From assembly GCA_964502215.1 (NCBI GenBank), contig CAZCUN010000001.1, positions 75,569 through 139,568 of the forward strand: a DNA stretch of 64,000 bases, written 5' to 3'. The translations under genes and the position numbers were made by a program. A model generated the notes under the pieces. The model searched no databases, was not told the origin of the DNA, and saw only the letters and a list, made by a program, of their open reading frames with translations. Source of the stretch: JAALLB01 sp964502215 (GTDB taxonomy: Bacteria; Pseudomonadota; Alphaproteobacteria; Rhizobiales; Rhizobiaceae). This document shows, one piece after another, positions 32,646-42,452 of the stretch (position 1 is its first letter; each line of letters opens with the position of its first letter).

Positions 32646-33763
32646 GTTTGCAAAATCAAAATTTGGTCAATGTAGACCTTGGTGAACGTTCTTACGATAT
32701 CAAAATCGGGAATGGTGTATTAGCTCAGATTGGTGAAGCAATTAAATCCGTGTCAATGAATGCAAGATGCGTGATTGTGACTGATGTTAATGTAAATCTT
32801 AAACACGGTGATGCAATTCGCGGATATTTAGATGCTGCCAGTATAGAGCATTCGACTATTGAAATTGCTGCGGGTGAACACTCTAAATCCTGGGGTGTGT
32901 TTCAACAAGTTGTAGATGATATCCTTGCGACAAAATTAGAGCGCAATGATTTGGTGATTGCTTTTGGCGGTGGTGTTGTCGGTGACCTAGCTGGATTTGC
33001 TGCTTCTGTTGTAAGGCGAGGTATGCGGTTTATTCAAGTGCCGACTTCATTATTAGCGCAGGTAGATTCTTCCGTTGGTGGGAAAACAGGGATTAATTCT
33101 TCCCATGGTAAAAATTTAATTGGTGCTTTTTATCAACCAGAAGAAGTGCTCATCGATCTTGATATTTTGAAAACTTTAAGTGAACGCGAGTTTAGGGCAG
33201 GGTATGCGGAAGTTGCTAAGTATGGATTGATAAAATATCCAGATTTCTTTAGTTGGCTTGAGAGTAATCATAGGGATGTTTTTTCCCACGGTTCAGGCCT
33301 TGCCCACGCAATTAAAACTTCTTGTCAGGCAAAGGCTGATATTGTTGCCGCTGATGAAACGGAAGCAGGGCAAAGAGCGCTTTTAAACTTGGGGCATACA
33401 TTTGGTCATGCTTTAGAAGGTTATACAGCCTATGATGGTGCTCGTTTAGTGCATGGTGAAGGGGTTTCTATTGGTATGGTGCTTGCGCATCGTTTTTCTA
33501 ATCGTTTAAACCATTGTTCGATGGATGATGTGACGCGCGTTGAAGCACATATGAAAGCGGTTGGGCTACCAACTGCAATTGCAGATATCCCAGGCGAAAT
33601 GCCATCGGTTGAAACTCTTATGAAGTTTATTGCACAAGATAAGAAGGTCAAACGCGGAGCGCTTACTTTTATCCTTACAAAAGGTGTTGGTAAGTCTTAT
33701 ATTGCAGATGACATCCCGCCTTCAGAGGTTTCTGCATTTTTAATGGATCAACTATCTAAATGA
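32642..33763 (+). CDS. aroB: 3-dehydroquinate synthase
   Basis: A 373-residue NAD- and zinc-dependent enzyme that cyclises DAHP to 3-dehydroquinate, the second step of the shikimate pathway. Conserved blocks are AFGGGVVGDLAGFAAS (NAD binding), PTSLLAQVDSSVGGKTGIN, AGYAEVAKYGLI with the metal-ligand glutamate, and NLGHTFGHALEG with the zinc histidines. It overlaps aroK by 4 bases and the next gene by 4 bases, forming a tightly packed operon. Length and motifs are normal for a stand-alone bacterial AroB. Aromatic amino acid and quinone synthesis depend on it. Confidence 0.96.
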   Translation: MSLQNQNLVNVDLGERSYDIKIGNGVLAQIGEAIKSVSMNARCVIVTDVNVNLKHGDAIRGYLDAASIEHSTIEIAAGEHSKSWGVFQQVVDDILATKLERNDLVIAFGGGVVGDLAGFAASVVRRGMRFIQVPTSLLAQVDSSVGGKTGINSSHGKNLIGAFYQPEEVLIDLDILKTLSEREFRAGYAEVAKYGLIKYPDFFSWLESNHRDVFSHGSGLAHAIKTSCQAKADIVAADETEAGQRALLNLGHTFGHALEGYTAYDGARLVHGEGVSIGMVLAHRFSNRLNHCSMDDVTRVEAHMKAVGLPTAIADIPGEMPSVETLMKFIAQDKKVKRGALTFILTKGVGKSYIADDIPPSEVSAFLMDQLSK

Positions 33764-35019
33764 CGACTGCATATATTTTTACCTTTATTGTTATTTTGCT
33801 GCTGATAATTTTGTCTGGCTTCTTTTCTGGCTCAGAAACAGCTTTAACTGCGGCTTCGCGTGCCCGTATGCATCAGCTTGAAAAGAATGGCGACAAGCGC
33901 GCTGAACAAGTTACAGAGCTTATTGAAAATCGTGAGCAACTGATTGGCACGCTTTTGATTGGCAATAACATTGTTAATATTCTAGCCTCAGCGCTTGCAA
34001 CTAGTTTTTTCCTCAGTTTGTTTGGCGAAGCTGGGGTCGCGGTCGCGACAATTGTGATGACTGTGCTTGTTGTGGTTTTTGCGGAAGTCATGCCTAAGTC
34101 AGTTGCACTTGCAAATGCAGATAAATTTGCAGTAACGGTTGCCCCTATTATACGAGTTTTAGTGGTTTTATTTGCACCTCTTGCCAAAGCTGTTGGGGTA
34201 TTAGTGCGTGGTATTTTAAAGCTTGTAGGCGCACCTATCGGCAATGAGGATTTGTTGACCCCGCATGAAGAATTACGCGGCGCGGTGGAGCTTTTGCACA
34301 AAGATGGTTCTGTGATTAAAGATGACCGTGATCGTCTTGGTGGTATTTTAGATCTTCATGAACTAGAGATTTCAGACGTCATGATTCACCGTACTAATAT
34401 GGAAAGTATTAATGCGGAAGACCCCATTGAACAAATTGTTAAGCAGATTTTGGCAAGTCCTTATACGCGAATTCCACTTTGGCAGGGTGAGAGTGATAAT
34501 ATTATTGGGGTTGTTCATTCAAAGGATGTTTTGCGTGCGCTTGCGGGCAAAAAGAATGATATCAAATCACTTGATATCAAGAAAATTTCTTCAAAACCTT
34601 GGTTTGTTCCTGAGACAACCACATTAAAAGATCAGCTGAATGCATTTCTTCGACAAAAAGCACATATTGCGCTGGTTGTTGATGAGTATGGAGAAGTTGA
34701 AGGCGTTGTTACGCTTGAAGATATTCTTGAAGAGATTGTTGGGGAAATCGCTGATGAACATGATGAGGAAGTCTCAGGTGTAAAGCCTCAGGCGGATGGC
34801 TCTTGGATTGTTGATGGCGGTGTGCAATTGCGTGATTTAAATCGCGCCTTAGATTGGGATTTGCCTGATGAAGAAGCAAATACAATTGCAGGCCTTGTCA
34901 TTCATGCTGCTCAAATGATACCTGAAGAAAAACAGATTTTTACTTTCTATGATAAGCGCTTTGCAGTTTTAAAACGTGAAAAGAATAGAATTGCGAAGTT
35001 ACGTATCAGGAATTTGTAA
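33760..35019 (+). CDS. CorC/HlyC-family CNNM-domain transporter protein
   Basis: A 419-residue membrane protein. The N-terminal DUF21/CNNM domain (about residues 1-190) has three to four transmembrane segments and the LSGFFSGSETALTAASRARMHQLEK-type start (in parts). Two CBS domains follow (about 205-325; ILASPYTRIPLWQGESDNIIGVVHSKDV and HIALVVDEYGEVEGVVTLEDILEEIVGEI, in parts). A C-terminal CorC_HlyC domain (about 340-419) ends it. CNNM homologues export magnesium, often coupled to sodium; older names call it hemolysin-related. The ATGA overlap places it in the aroK-aroB transcript, as in other rhizobia. Confidence 0.9.
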   Translation: MTTAYIFTFIVILLLIILSGFFSGSETALTAASRARMHQLEKNGDKRAEQVTELIENREQLIGTLLIGNNIVNILASALATSFFLSLFGEAGVAVATIVMTVLVVVFAEVMPKSVALANADKFAVTVAPIIRVLVVLFAPLAKAVGVLVRGILKLVGAPIGNEDLLTPHEELRGAVELLHKDGSVIKDDRDRLGGILDLHELEISDVMIHRTNMESINAEDPIEQIVKQILASPYTRIPLWQGESDNIIGVVHSKDVLRALAGKKNDIKSLDIKKISSKPWFVPETTTLKDQLNAFLRQKAHIALVVDEYGEVEGVVTLEDILEEIVGEIADEHDEEVSGVKPQADGSWIVDGGVQLRDLNRALDWDLPDEEANTIAGLVIHAAQMIPEEKQIFTFYDKRFAVLKREKNRIAKLRIRNL

Positions 35020-35094
35020 GGCTTTCTTGCGAATCCTCTCCGCATCTGTTTTATGGATGCTAAATGTTAGATAGACCCATTAGTGTGGATGATT

Positions 35095-36051
35095 ATGGTA
35101 AGTTATTTAGAGTTTGAAAAACCTGTTGCAGACCTTGAGGGACAGATCCGCGAATTACGCGCGCTTGCCAATCAAGATGAAAGTGTTGATCTAAGTGAAG
35201 ATATCACAAGGCTTGAAACCAAATCTTCTGATCTACTTCAAGGGCTTTATTCTAAGCTTAAGCCTTGGGATAAGACACAAGTGGCGCGTCATCCAGATCG
35301 TCCGCATTTTGTTGATTATCAAAAAGCAATGATTGAGGATTTTACACCTCTTGCAGGCGATCGTTACTTTGGTGAAGATCATGCAGTTTTTGCTGGCTTC
35401 GGCCGTTTTGAAGGACGTTCTGTCGCCATAATCGGCCAAGAAAAAGGGATGGATACTGAAACACGCTTAAAACATAACTTTGGAATGGCAAGACCTGAGG
35501 GTTACCGTAAAGCAATTCGAATAATGGATATGGCTGAGCGTTATAATTTACCTGTTATTTCATTGGTAGATACTGCGGGTGCATATCCGGGGCTTGGCGC
35601 AGAAGCCAGAGGGCAGGCAGAGGCAATTGCGCGCTCTACTGAAAAGTGTCTAACGCTTGAAGTGCCTATGGTGTCTGTCATAATTGGTGAAGGGGGATCA
35701 GGGGGAGCGATTGCAATTGCATCTGCTAACCGCGTTTATATGCTTGAACATTCAATCTATAGTGTCATTTCACCTGAAGCAGGCGCCTCAATATTATGGC
35801 GTGATCCTGCTCGAGCTAAAGACATTGCAACATCTATGAAAATTACAGCTCAAGACTTACTTGAGATGGGCATTGTCGATGGTATTATACCTGAGCCACT
35901 TGGTGGTGCGCATCGTGGTCATGAAGCGGTTTTTGATGCTACTAAAGCGCAAATATCAGAAGCTTTGCAAGAATTTGAAGGTATGGCAGGTTCTGATATC
36001 AAAAAAGAACGCCAAGATAAGTTTTTAGCAATGGGTCGTAATTTATCCTAA
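35095..36051 (+). CDS. accA: Acetyl-CoA carboxylase carboxyltransferase subunit alpha
   Basis: A 318-residue subunit that, with AccD, transfers the carboxyl group from carboxybiotin to acetyl-CoA, giving malonyl-CoA for fatty acid synthesis. The crotonase-like core contains GMARPEGYRKAIRIMDMAERY, DTAGAYPGLGAEARGQAEAIA and the oxyanion segment IGEGGSGGAIAIASANRV. The frame is open from a GTG at 35083, but the ATG at 35095 gives the family N-terminus (VSYLEFEKPVADLEGQI) and a GTGGA-like site just upstream, so it is preferred. The gene stands 75 bases after the corC-like gene and could share its transcript. Confidence 0.95.
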   Translation: MVSYLEFEKPVADLEGQIRELRALANQDESVDLSEDITRLETKSSDLLQGLYSKLKPWDKTQVARHPDRPHFVDYQKAMIEDFTPLAGDRYFGEDHAVFAGFGRFEGRSVAIIGQEKGMDTETRLKHNFGMARPEGYRKAIRIMDMAERYNLPVISLVDTAGAYPGLGAEARGQAEAIARSTEKCLTLEVPMVSVIIGEGGSGGAIAIASANRVYMLEHSIYSVISPEAGASILWRDPARAKDIATSMKITAQDLLEMGIVDGIIPEPLGGAHRGHEAVFDATKAQISEALQEFEGMAGSDIKKERQDKFLAMGRNLS

Positions 36052-36161
36052 TTCTCTTGCTATTTCTTACGTTCTGACAAAATCGTGACCGAGTTTGGTA
36101 ACGCCTTGTCAATTGATATGGTTTATATCAGCTTAATACGTTAGATTTAAACGGGTTAGTC

Positions 36162-37355
36162 ATGAAATTAAAAGCTTCTAAAACAATTGCTGTTTTGTTT
36201 GCAGGAACTTTATTAGCTGCTTGTAATGGCAGTGTATTGGGTAGTTCTATTCCAAAACATGAAAAACCTGTTCCAAATTATCTTGTAAAATCCATGAAAA
36301 CCAAGGGTATGACCTTGGGCGCGCCTATTATGTTGCGGATTTTCAAAGAAGAAAACGTTATGGAGGTTTGGAAACAAGACCACAAACAACGTTATGCGCT
36401 TTTACAGTCTTATGAAATTTGTAAGTGGTCAGGTAAACTTGGTCCAAAATATCAAGAAGGCGATCGCCAAGCTCCTGAAGGATTTTATCACGTTACAAAA
36501 GGCTTGATGAACCCAAATTCAGATTTTCACCTGTCTTTTAACCTTGGTTTCCCAAACACGTATGACCGTGCAAACAATCGTACTGGCTCATTTTTAATGG
36601 TTCATGGTGATTGTTCTTCTGCGGGTTGTTATTCAATGACCGATGAATACATTGAAGAAATATATGCGATGGCGCGTGAAGCTTTTAAGGGTGGGCAAAA
36701 AGCTTTTCAGGTTCAAGCCTTTCCGTTTCGCATGACTGCGGAGAACCTTGCGAAAAAATCCAATCATAAAAAGTTTGAATTTTGGAAGATGCTAAAAGAA
36801 GGTAGTGACCATTTCGAAGTCACAAACAAGCAGCCTAAGGTTGATGTTTGTGAGAAGCGTTATGTTTTTAATCGTGTTGCAGATGAGGGAAAAAAGTTTA
36901 ATTCTCGATTGCAATGCCCGCCTTCCAAAACTTCGCGTAGTTTGGCGCTTGCATTTAATGCAAAGCAAAATAAAGATCAGGCGATTTTTGATAAAATCTT
37001 AAAGCGCAATGCAGCAAGCCCATTTGTAAAGCCTGAAGATAAACCATCAGCTACAAATATTTCAATTAAAGCTAATCCAACAATAGGTACACTTGCTATC
37101 CTTGAACCGGTTAAGCCTATTGTTGCTGTTTCGCAGACTAAAAAATTGGAAGCTGTGCAACCCTCTATTGTTGCAATACCGCAACCAAAACCAGCGGGTG
37201 GTGAACAAGCAGTGCAGCCTGTGCCGCAGGTAACGCCACAACAAACCTCGCAACAAACTCAACAGGCGACAACCGTTGTTAATCAAATTGAGGCACAAGT
37301 ACCCTCATCAGTCGTTGTGCCAAAGCAAGCTCAACGCATTGAGCCGCAATCTTAA
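36162..37355 (+). CDS. L,D-transpeptidase (YkuD) family lipoprotein
   Basis: A 397-residue protein with a lipoprotein signal (LLAAC, C21). The YkuD/murein L,D-transpeptidase domain spans about residues 50-190, with the active-site pattern FLMVHGDCSSAGCYSM: H148 and catalytic C156. It is of the YafK type, like E. coli DpaA, which acts on peptidoglycan-bound Braun lipoprotein; whether this enzyme makes or breaks cross-links is not evident. Residues about 290-397 form a low-complexity P/Q/V/A-rich tail, probably disordered and periplasmic. It converges with secA, 41 bases from its stop. Confidence 0.87.
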   Translation: MKLKASKTIAVLFAGTLLAACNGSVLGSSIPKHEKPVPNYLVKSMKTKGMTLGAPIMLRIFKEENVMEVWKQDHKQRYALLQSYEICKWSGKLGPKYQEGDRQAPEGFYHVTKGLMNPNSDFHLSFNLGFPNTYDRANNRTGSFLMVHGDCSSAGCYSMTDEYIEEIYAMAREAFKGGQKAFQVQAFPFRMTAENLAKKSNHKKFEFWKMLKEGSDHFEVTNKQPKVDVCEKRYVFNRVADEGKKFNSRLQCPPSKTSRSLALAFNAKQNKDQAIFDKILKRNAASPFVKPEDKPSATNISIKANPTIGTLAILEPVKPIVAVSQTKKLEAVQPSIVAIPQPKPAGGEQAVQPVPQVTPQQTSQQTQQATTVVNQIEAQVPSSVVVPKQAQRIEPQS

Positions 37356-37396
37356 TAAGGGTTGTTGTTCAAACGCTTTGATGTTGTCGTTGAAAT

Positions 37397-40063
37397 TTAT
37401 GCAAAGCGTCCATGGCAATGTTTGAATTTTTTACCTGAACCACATGGGCATGGTGAGTTTCGACCGACGTGTCCCCAGCTTGCAATGGTTTCTTCATCCA
37501 CTTCTGGAATGTCATCTTCAAGGTGGCCGTTTTGTTGGTCGATAAATGCGGCTTGTTCGGCAGCATCTTGTTCTTCCTGGCCAACTAATTCTACGCGCAT
37601 CATCTGCGTTGTCACGGCTCTGCGAAGGTTGGTCAGCATGCTTTGGAAAAGTTCAAAGCTCTCAGATTTATACTCTTGCAGTGGGTCGCGTTGTGCATAG
37701 CCACGGAAACCAACTACAGAACGCAAGTGGTCAAGAGCTACTAAGTGTTCACGCCACAAATGATCAAGTGTTTGTAACATGACAGACTTTTCTACATATT
37801 CACTGACTTCATCGCCAAAGTCGTCAAATTTTGCTTTTGAAAATTCATCTGAAGCGTCTGTAATACGTTCAATGATTATTTCTTCATCAATGCCATCTTC
37901 TGCTGCCCATTGAACAATTGGAAGATCAAGGTTTAAGACGTCACGCACTTCATGTTGTAGCTCGATTGTATCCCATTGTTCTGGGTAGGCTTTTTCAGGA
38001 ATATGCGTTGCAACAATGTCGTCAATAACATCATGACGCATGTCTTCAACGGTTTCTGCTAAATCTTCGCCCTTCATCAAATCCTTACGTTGATCAAACA
38101 CAACTTTACGTTGGTCATTCATCACATCGTCAAATTTCAGAAGGTTTTTGCGAATATCGAAGTTACGAGCTTCAACTTTTTTCTGTGCTTTTTCCAATGC
38201 TTTGTTGATCATTGGATGCATGATTGCTTCGCCATCTTTAAGGCCAAGCTTTGACAACATGCCGTCCATGCGATCACCGCCAAAGATACGCATTAGATCA
38301 TCTTGAAGCGATAGGAAGAATTTAGATTGACCAGGATCACCTTGCCTGCCTGAGCGGCCACGCAATTGATTATCAATACGACGGCTTTCATGGCGTTCTG
38401 TTGCAATCACAAAAAGACCACCAGCTGACCTTGCTTCTTCTTTGGCAGTGGCTATTTCAGCTTTAATTTTTTCTTCTGCTTTTTTACGCTTAGCAGGTGT
38501 CGTGTCTTCAGGTATTTCATCTGCAGCACGCATTTCAAAGTTGCCACCTAATTGAATATCAGTACCACGACCCGCCATATTTGTCGCAATCGTAACAGCG
38601 CCTGGAACACCTGCTGCTGCAATGATTTGTGCTTCCTGTTCGTGGTGGCGTGCGTTTAGAATTTTAAAATCTTTTAAGCCACCTTTTTCAAGTTGTTCAG
38701 CAAGGAACTCTGATTTTTCAATCGAAGTCGTTCCCACCAATACTGGTTGATTTCGTTCACGACATTCATTGATGAGAATTGTTATCGCGTGGAATTTTTC
38801 TTCAACGGTACGATAGACTTCATCATCATCATCAATCCGTGCTACAGGAAGGTTGGTTGGAACCTCAATTACGTTCAGGCTGTAAATATTGCCAAATTCT
38901 TCAGCTTCCGTCATTGCGGTACCAGTCATTCCTGCAAGTTTATCATACATGCGGAAATAGTTTTGGAAGGTCACTGATGCCATTGTCTGGTTTTCAGGCT
39001 GAATGGTGACGTTTTCTTTGGCTTCGATCGCCTGATGTTGTCCTTCGCCATATCGACGGCCTGGCATCATACGACCAGTAAACTCATCAATGATTACAAC
39101 TTCATTATTTTGAACAATATAATCTTTGTCTTTTGTGAAGAGTTTATGCGCTTTCAAAGCGTTGTTGATGTGGTGAACAATTGTGACGTTATCAATATCA
39201 TAAAGCGATTCGCCTTTTAAAAGGCCAGCTTCTTTTAAATTTTGCTCTAACTTCTCATTGCCATCTTCTGTGAAAGTGACAGAGCGTTGTTTTTCATCTA
39301 GCTCATAGTCTTCATCTGCAATTTGAGGAATAAAACCATCAATTGTTGTGTAAAGATCAGTCTTATCATCCAGCGGGCCAGAAATAATCAAAGGCGTACG
39401 CGCTTCATCGATTAAGATAGAGTCCACTTCATCGACAATTGCATAGTGATGATCACGTTGAACCATGCTTTCAAGATCAAACTTCATGTTATCGCGTAGA
39501 TAATCAAACCCAAATTCGTTATTTGTGCCGTAGGTGATGTCGCAATTATATGCTTCTTGGCGCTCATCATCCTCAATGCCATTGGTTACGATACCAGTAG
39601 ACATTCCTAGGAATTCATAAATCGCACTCATCCATTTAGCGTCACGTTCGGCAAGATAATCATTTACAGTGACAACATGCGCACCTTTCGCAGGCAGTGC
39701 GTTTAGATAAACAGGCAGAGTCGACATAAGGGTTTTACCCTCACCAGTGCGCATTTCTGCGATATCACCGCTGTGCAAAATCATGCCGCCAATTAACTGC
39801 ACATCAAAGTGACGCATACCAAGTGTTCGCTTAGAAGCCTCTCTAACCACTGCAAAGGCTTGCACTAGAAGATCATCAACAGTTTTACCTTCTTCAAGCA
39901 TTTTTCGGAATTCATCCGTTTTTGCTTTCAATTGGTCATCCGAGAGTGCTTCCATCTCTGGTTCTAGAGCGTTGATTGCATCAACAGTTGGGTATAATTT
40001 TTTGATCTCACGGTCGTTTGATGAACCAAAAAGTTTGCTAGCTATTCCACCAAAAATGCCCAT
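37397..40063 (-). CDS. secA: Preprotein translocase ATPase SecA
   Basis: An 888-residue motor that drives unfolded proteins through SecYEG. Nucleotide-binding domain 1 has GEGKT (107-111) and the DEVDS Walker B; the preprotein cross-linking domain, NBD2 (with QLRGRSGRQGDPG), helical scaffold and wing domains follow in normal order. The C-terminal zinc-binding motif CPCGSGKKFKHCH (ligands C872, C874, C883, H884) that docks on SecB is intact. The frame is open to 40099, but the ATG at 40063 gives the usual MGIFGGIASKLFGSSNDR start with a GAGAGG site 5 bases upstream. It is divergent from the ppiC-like gene. Confidence 0.97.
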   Translation of the reverse strand: MGIFGGIASKLFGSSNDREIKKLYPTVDAINALEPEMEALSDDQLKAKTDEFRKMLEEGKTVDDLLVQAFAVVREASKRTLGMRHFDVQLIGGMILHSGDIAEMRTGEGKTLMSTLPVYLNALPAKGAHVVTVNDYLAERDAKWMSAIYEFLGMSTGIVTNGIEDDERQEAYNCDITYGTNNEFGFDYLRDNMKFDLESMVQRDHHYAIVDEVDSILIDEARTPLIISGPLDDKTDLYTTIDGFIPQIADEDYELDEKQRSVTFTEDGNEKLEQNLKEAGLLKGESLYDIDNVTIVHHINNALKAHKLFTKDKDYIVQNNEVVIIDEFTGRMMPGRRYGEGQHQAIEAKENVTIQPENQTMASVTFQNYFRMYDKLAGMTGTAMTEAEEFGNIYSLNVIEVPTNLPVARIDDDDEVYRTVEEKFHAITILINECRERNQPVLVGTTSIEKSEFLAEQLEKGGLKDFKILNARHHEQEAQIIAAAGVPGAVTIATNMAGRGTDIQLGGNFEMRAADEIPEDTTPAKRKKAEEKIKAEIATAKEEARSAGGLFVIATERHESRRIDNQLRGRSGRQGDPGQSKFFLSLQDDLMRIFGGDRMDGMLSKLGLKDGEAIMHPMINKALEKAQKKVEARNFDIRKNLLKFDDVMNDQRKVVFDQRKDLMKGEDLAETVEDMRHDVIDDIVATHIPEKAYPEQWDTIELQHEVRDVLNLDLPIVQWAAEDGIDEEIIIERITDASDEFSKAKFDDFGDEVSEYVEKSVMLQTLDHLWREHLVALDHLRSVVGFRGYAQRDPLQEYKSESFELFQSMLTNLRRAVTTQMMRVELVGQEEQDAAEQAAFIDQQNGHLEDDIPEVDEETIASWGHVGRNSPCPCGSGKKFKHCHGRFA

Positions 40064-40312
40064 ATGGCCTCTCAAGATAATTTGCAGTTTAAAAATCAAT
40101 CGTGCTTTAACATTTAAATGTACGGTTTGTCGTTGAAAAACTTAGTTTGTAAGCTTGATTACACGAAAGTGTGCAAACAGAATCTGGACGACCGGACAAA
40201 GGACAGATAAGAGGGACATCAACTGATGTCAACGATTGCCATTGTTTGTATGTAATTAACTCTTACATAGAGTGCTTACGAATTTGCAATAAAAGGCCAA
40301 ATAGGAGCCATA

Positions 40313-41188
40313 ATGTTAAAATTTAATTTAGCGACCACTACCCGTAATCTTTTTCTAGGAGTTGCATTATCAACCTGTGTGCTAGTACCCGTTTTTGCTC
40401 AAGAAACTTCCGGTGATGGCAAAGATACTGTCATTGCGCGTGTAAATGGCGTTGAAGTAACAGATCGTGAGCTTGCTTTAGCTGAAGTTGATTTGTTAGA
40501 GCAATTCTCACGAGCACCTGCAGAACAACGTCGCGCAATGATTTTAAATGCTTTGTTAGATATTAAAGTGCTTGCGCTTGCGGCAGAAGAGGCAGGTCTT
40601 GCAGAAAAGCCGAATTTTAAAGCACAAATGGCATTTAATCGTGCTCGCGAGTTACATAATAATTATTTTCAGTCAAATGCACTTAATGTCATTACAGAAG
40701 AAGAAATGAAAAAGCGTTACGAGATTGAAGCAAAGAATATTCCTGTTCAACCAGAAATTCGTGCCCGCCATATTTTGGTTGATAAAGAAGAAGATGCAAA
40801 AGCTATTATCGTTGAACTTGATGGTGGAGCTGACTTTGTTGAGCTTGCTAAAACAAAATCAACTGGCCCAAGTGGCCCGCAAGGTGGTGATCTTGGTTAT
40901 TTTGGACGTGGGCAGATGGTTCCTGAATTTGAAACTGCTGCATTTGATCTTAAAAAAGGGACATATACAAAAGAGCCGGTGAAATCGCAATTTGGATATC
41001 ATATTATCTTTAAAGAAGACGAACGTGATAGCGAGCCGCCAAGCTTTGAACAAGTCCAAAACCAACTCCGTCAAGCGCTAGCACGTGAGAAGTATTTTAA
41101 ATTAACACAAGACGCACGCGCTAAATTTAAAATTGAAGTTCTTGATGAAGAATTGAAAACTAAATTAGACGAAATCAACAGTCAGTAG
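40313..41188 (+). CDS. Periplasmic parvulin-type peptidyl-prolyl isomerase
   Basis: A 291-residue exported protein with an N-terminal signal peptide (about 1-30, ending VFAQE). A SurA-like N-terminal helical region (about 40-135) is followed by a parvulin PpiC domain (about 150-240) with RARHILVDKEEDA, STGPSGPQGGDLGYFGRGQMVPEFETAAF (in parts) and SQFGYHIIFKE. It should help fold outer membrane or secreted proteins after Sec export, and its place divergent from secA, upstream of argJ, is the standard one in rhizobia. An AGGAG site sits before the ATG. Confidence 0.92.
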   Translation: MLKFNLATTTRNLFLGVALSTCVLVPVFAQETSGDGKDTVIARVNGVEVTDRELALAEVDLLEQFSRAPAEQRRAMILNALLDIKVLALAAEEAGLAEKPNFKAQMAFNRARELHNNYFQSNALNVITEEEMKKRYEIEAKNIPVQPEIRARHILVDKEEDAKAIIVELDGGADFVELAKTKSTGPSGPQGGDLGYFGRGQMVPEFETAAFDLKKGTYTKEPVKSQFGYHIIFKEDERDSEPPSFEQVQNQLRQALAREKYFKLTQDARAKFKIEVLDEELKTKLDEINSQ

Positions 41189-41220
41189 TTTTCATCAACT
41201 TTTATTGTTAGTAGCTAAAA

Positions 41221-42447
41221 ATGAGTGAAAAAGTATCTCCCCTTGCGCCAAAGTTATATCCAGAACTACCAGTTCTTAATGGGGTTAAACTTGCTAGTAT
41301 TGAAGCGGGTATAAAATATCAAGGACGTAAGGATTTGTGTCTTATAGTTTTTGAAAAGCCTGCAGAAATTGCCGGGGTGTTTACAAAATCAAAATGCCCA
41401 TCGGCGCCAGTAGACTGGTGCCGTGAGCATTTGGAAAAGGGTACGGCTAAAGCAATTGTTATTAATTCTGGGAATGCGAATGCTTTTACTGGGCAAAAAG
41501 GTATTGAAACTACGTCCCAAACTGCGAACGCTGCTGCAAATGTTTTAAAATGTATGCCACATGAAGTATTTCTTGCCTCTACGGGTGTTATTGGTGAGCC
41601 TTTGGATGCGTCTGGCTTTGACGATAAGCTGCGCATGGCCAATGCTGTTGCTAAAAAAGACGGTTGGTATGAAGCTGCTCAAGCTATTATGACGACTGAT
41701 ACCTATCCAAAGTTAGCTACTCAAAAGTTTGCTGTTAAAGGCAAGACATATCATATCAATGGCATTGCAAAAGGGTCTGGTATGATTGCACCAGATATGG
41801 CGACAATGCTTTCTTTCATTGTAACAGACTTTCCAGTTGATCATAACATTCTTCAAGGTCTGCTCTCGCGCTATACAAAAACAAGCTTTAATGCGATTTC
41901 GGTTGATAGTGATACGTCCACCAGTGACACAGTGTTGTTGATGTCATGTGGGGATGGGGAAAAAATAACAAACCCAAAAGATAAGTCGCTAAGAACATTT
42001 AAAAAAGCACTTCAAGTCATTATGCATGGGCTTTCCATGCTTTTGGTTCGTGATGGTGAAGGGGCCACTAAGCAAGTTTGTATTGAGGTAACTGGCGCTA
42101 AAAGTAAAAGTTCGGCACGCAAAATTGCAAAGTCCATTGGAAATTCGCCCTTGGTGAAGACAGCAATTGCTGGCGAAGATGCAAATTGGGGACGCATTGT
42201 GATGGCTGTTGGTAAAGCTGGGGAACCAGCCGAAAGAGATTTGCTGACAATAAGCTTTGGAAATATTACGGTTGCGCGAGAGGGGGAGCGTGTTCCTGAT
42301 TATAGCGAGGAAGCTGCAAGCAAAGTTATGCAGGCTGATGAAATTGATATTAGGATTGATATGGGGCTTGGTAATGGCCGAGCCAAATTTTGGACATGTG
42401 ATCTTACAAAAGAATATGTTGCTATTAATGGCGATTATCGGAGTTAA
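41221..42447 (+). CDS. argJ: Bifunctional ornithine acetyltransferase/N-acetylglutamate synthase
   Basis: A 408-residue precursor of ArgJ, which moves the acetyl group from N-acetylornithine to glutamate and, in bifunctional forms, also makes N-acetylglutamate from acetyl-CoA. The self-cleavage motif KGSGMIAPDMATML is present; cleavage is expected between A194 and T195, leaving T195 as the N-terminal nucleophile of the beta chain. The C-terminus has the NWGRIVMAVGKAG block. It begins 32 bases after the ppiC-like gene and precedes the GNAT and mutT genes in a likely operon. Whether it is mono- or bifunctional cannot be decided by eye. Confidence 0.95.
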   Translation: MSEKVSPLAPKLYPELPVLNGVKLASIEAGIKYQGRKDLCLIVFEKPAEIAGVFTKSKCPSAPVDWCREHLEKGTAKAIVINSGNANAFTGQKGIETTSQTANAAANVLKCMPHEVFLASTGVIGEPLDASGFDDKLRMANAVAKKDGWYEAAQAIMTTDTYPKLATQKFAVKGKTYHINGIAKGSGMIAPDMATMLSFIVTDFPVDHNILQGLLSRYTKTSFNAISVDSDTSTSDTVLLMSCGDGEKITNPKDKSLRTFKKALQVIMHGLSMLLVRDGEGATKQVCIEVTGAKSKSSARKIAKSIGNSPLVKTAIAGEDANWGRIVMAVGKAGEPAERDLLTISFGNITVAREGERVPDYSEEAASKVMQADEIDIRIDMGLGNGRAKFWTCDLTKEYVAINGDYRS

Positions 42448-42452
42448 ATTAT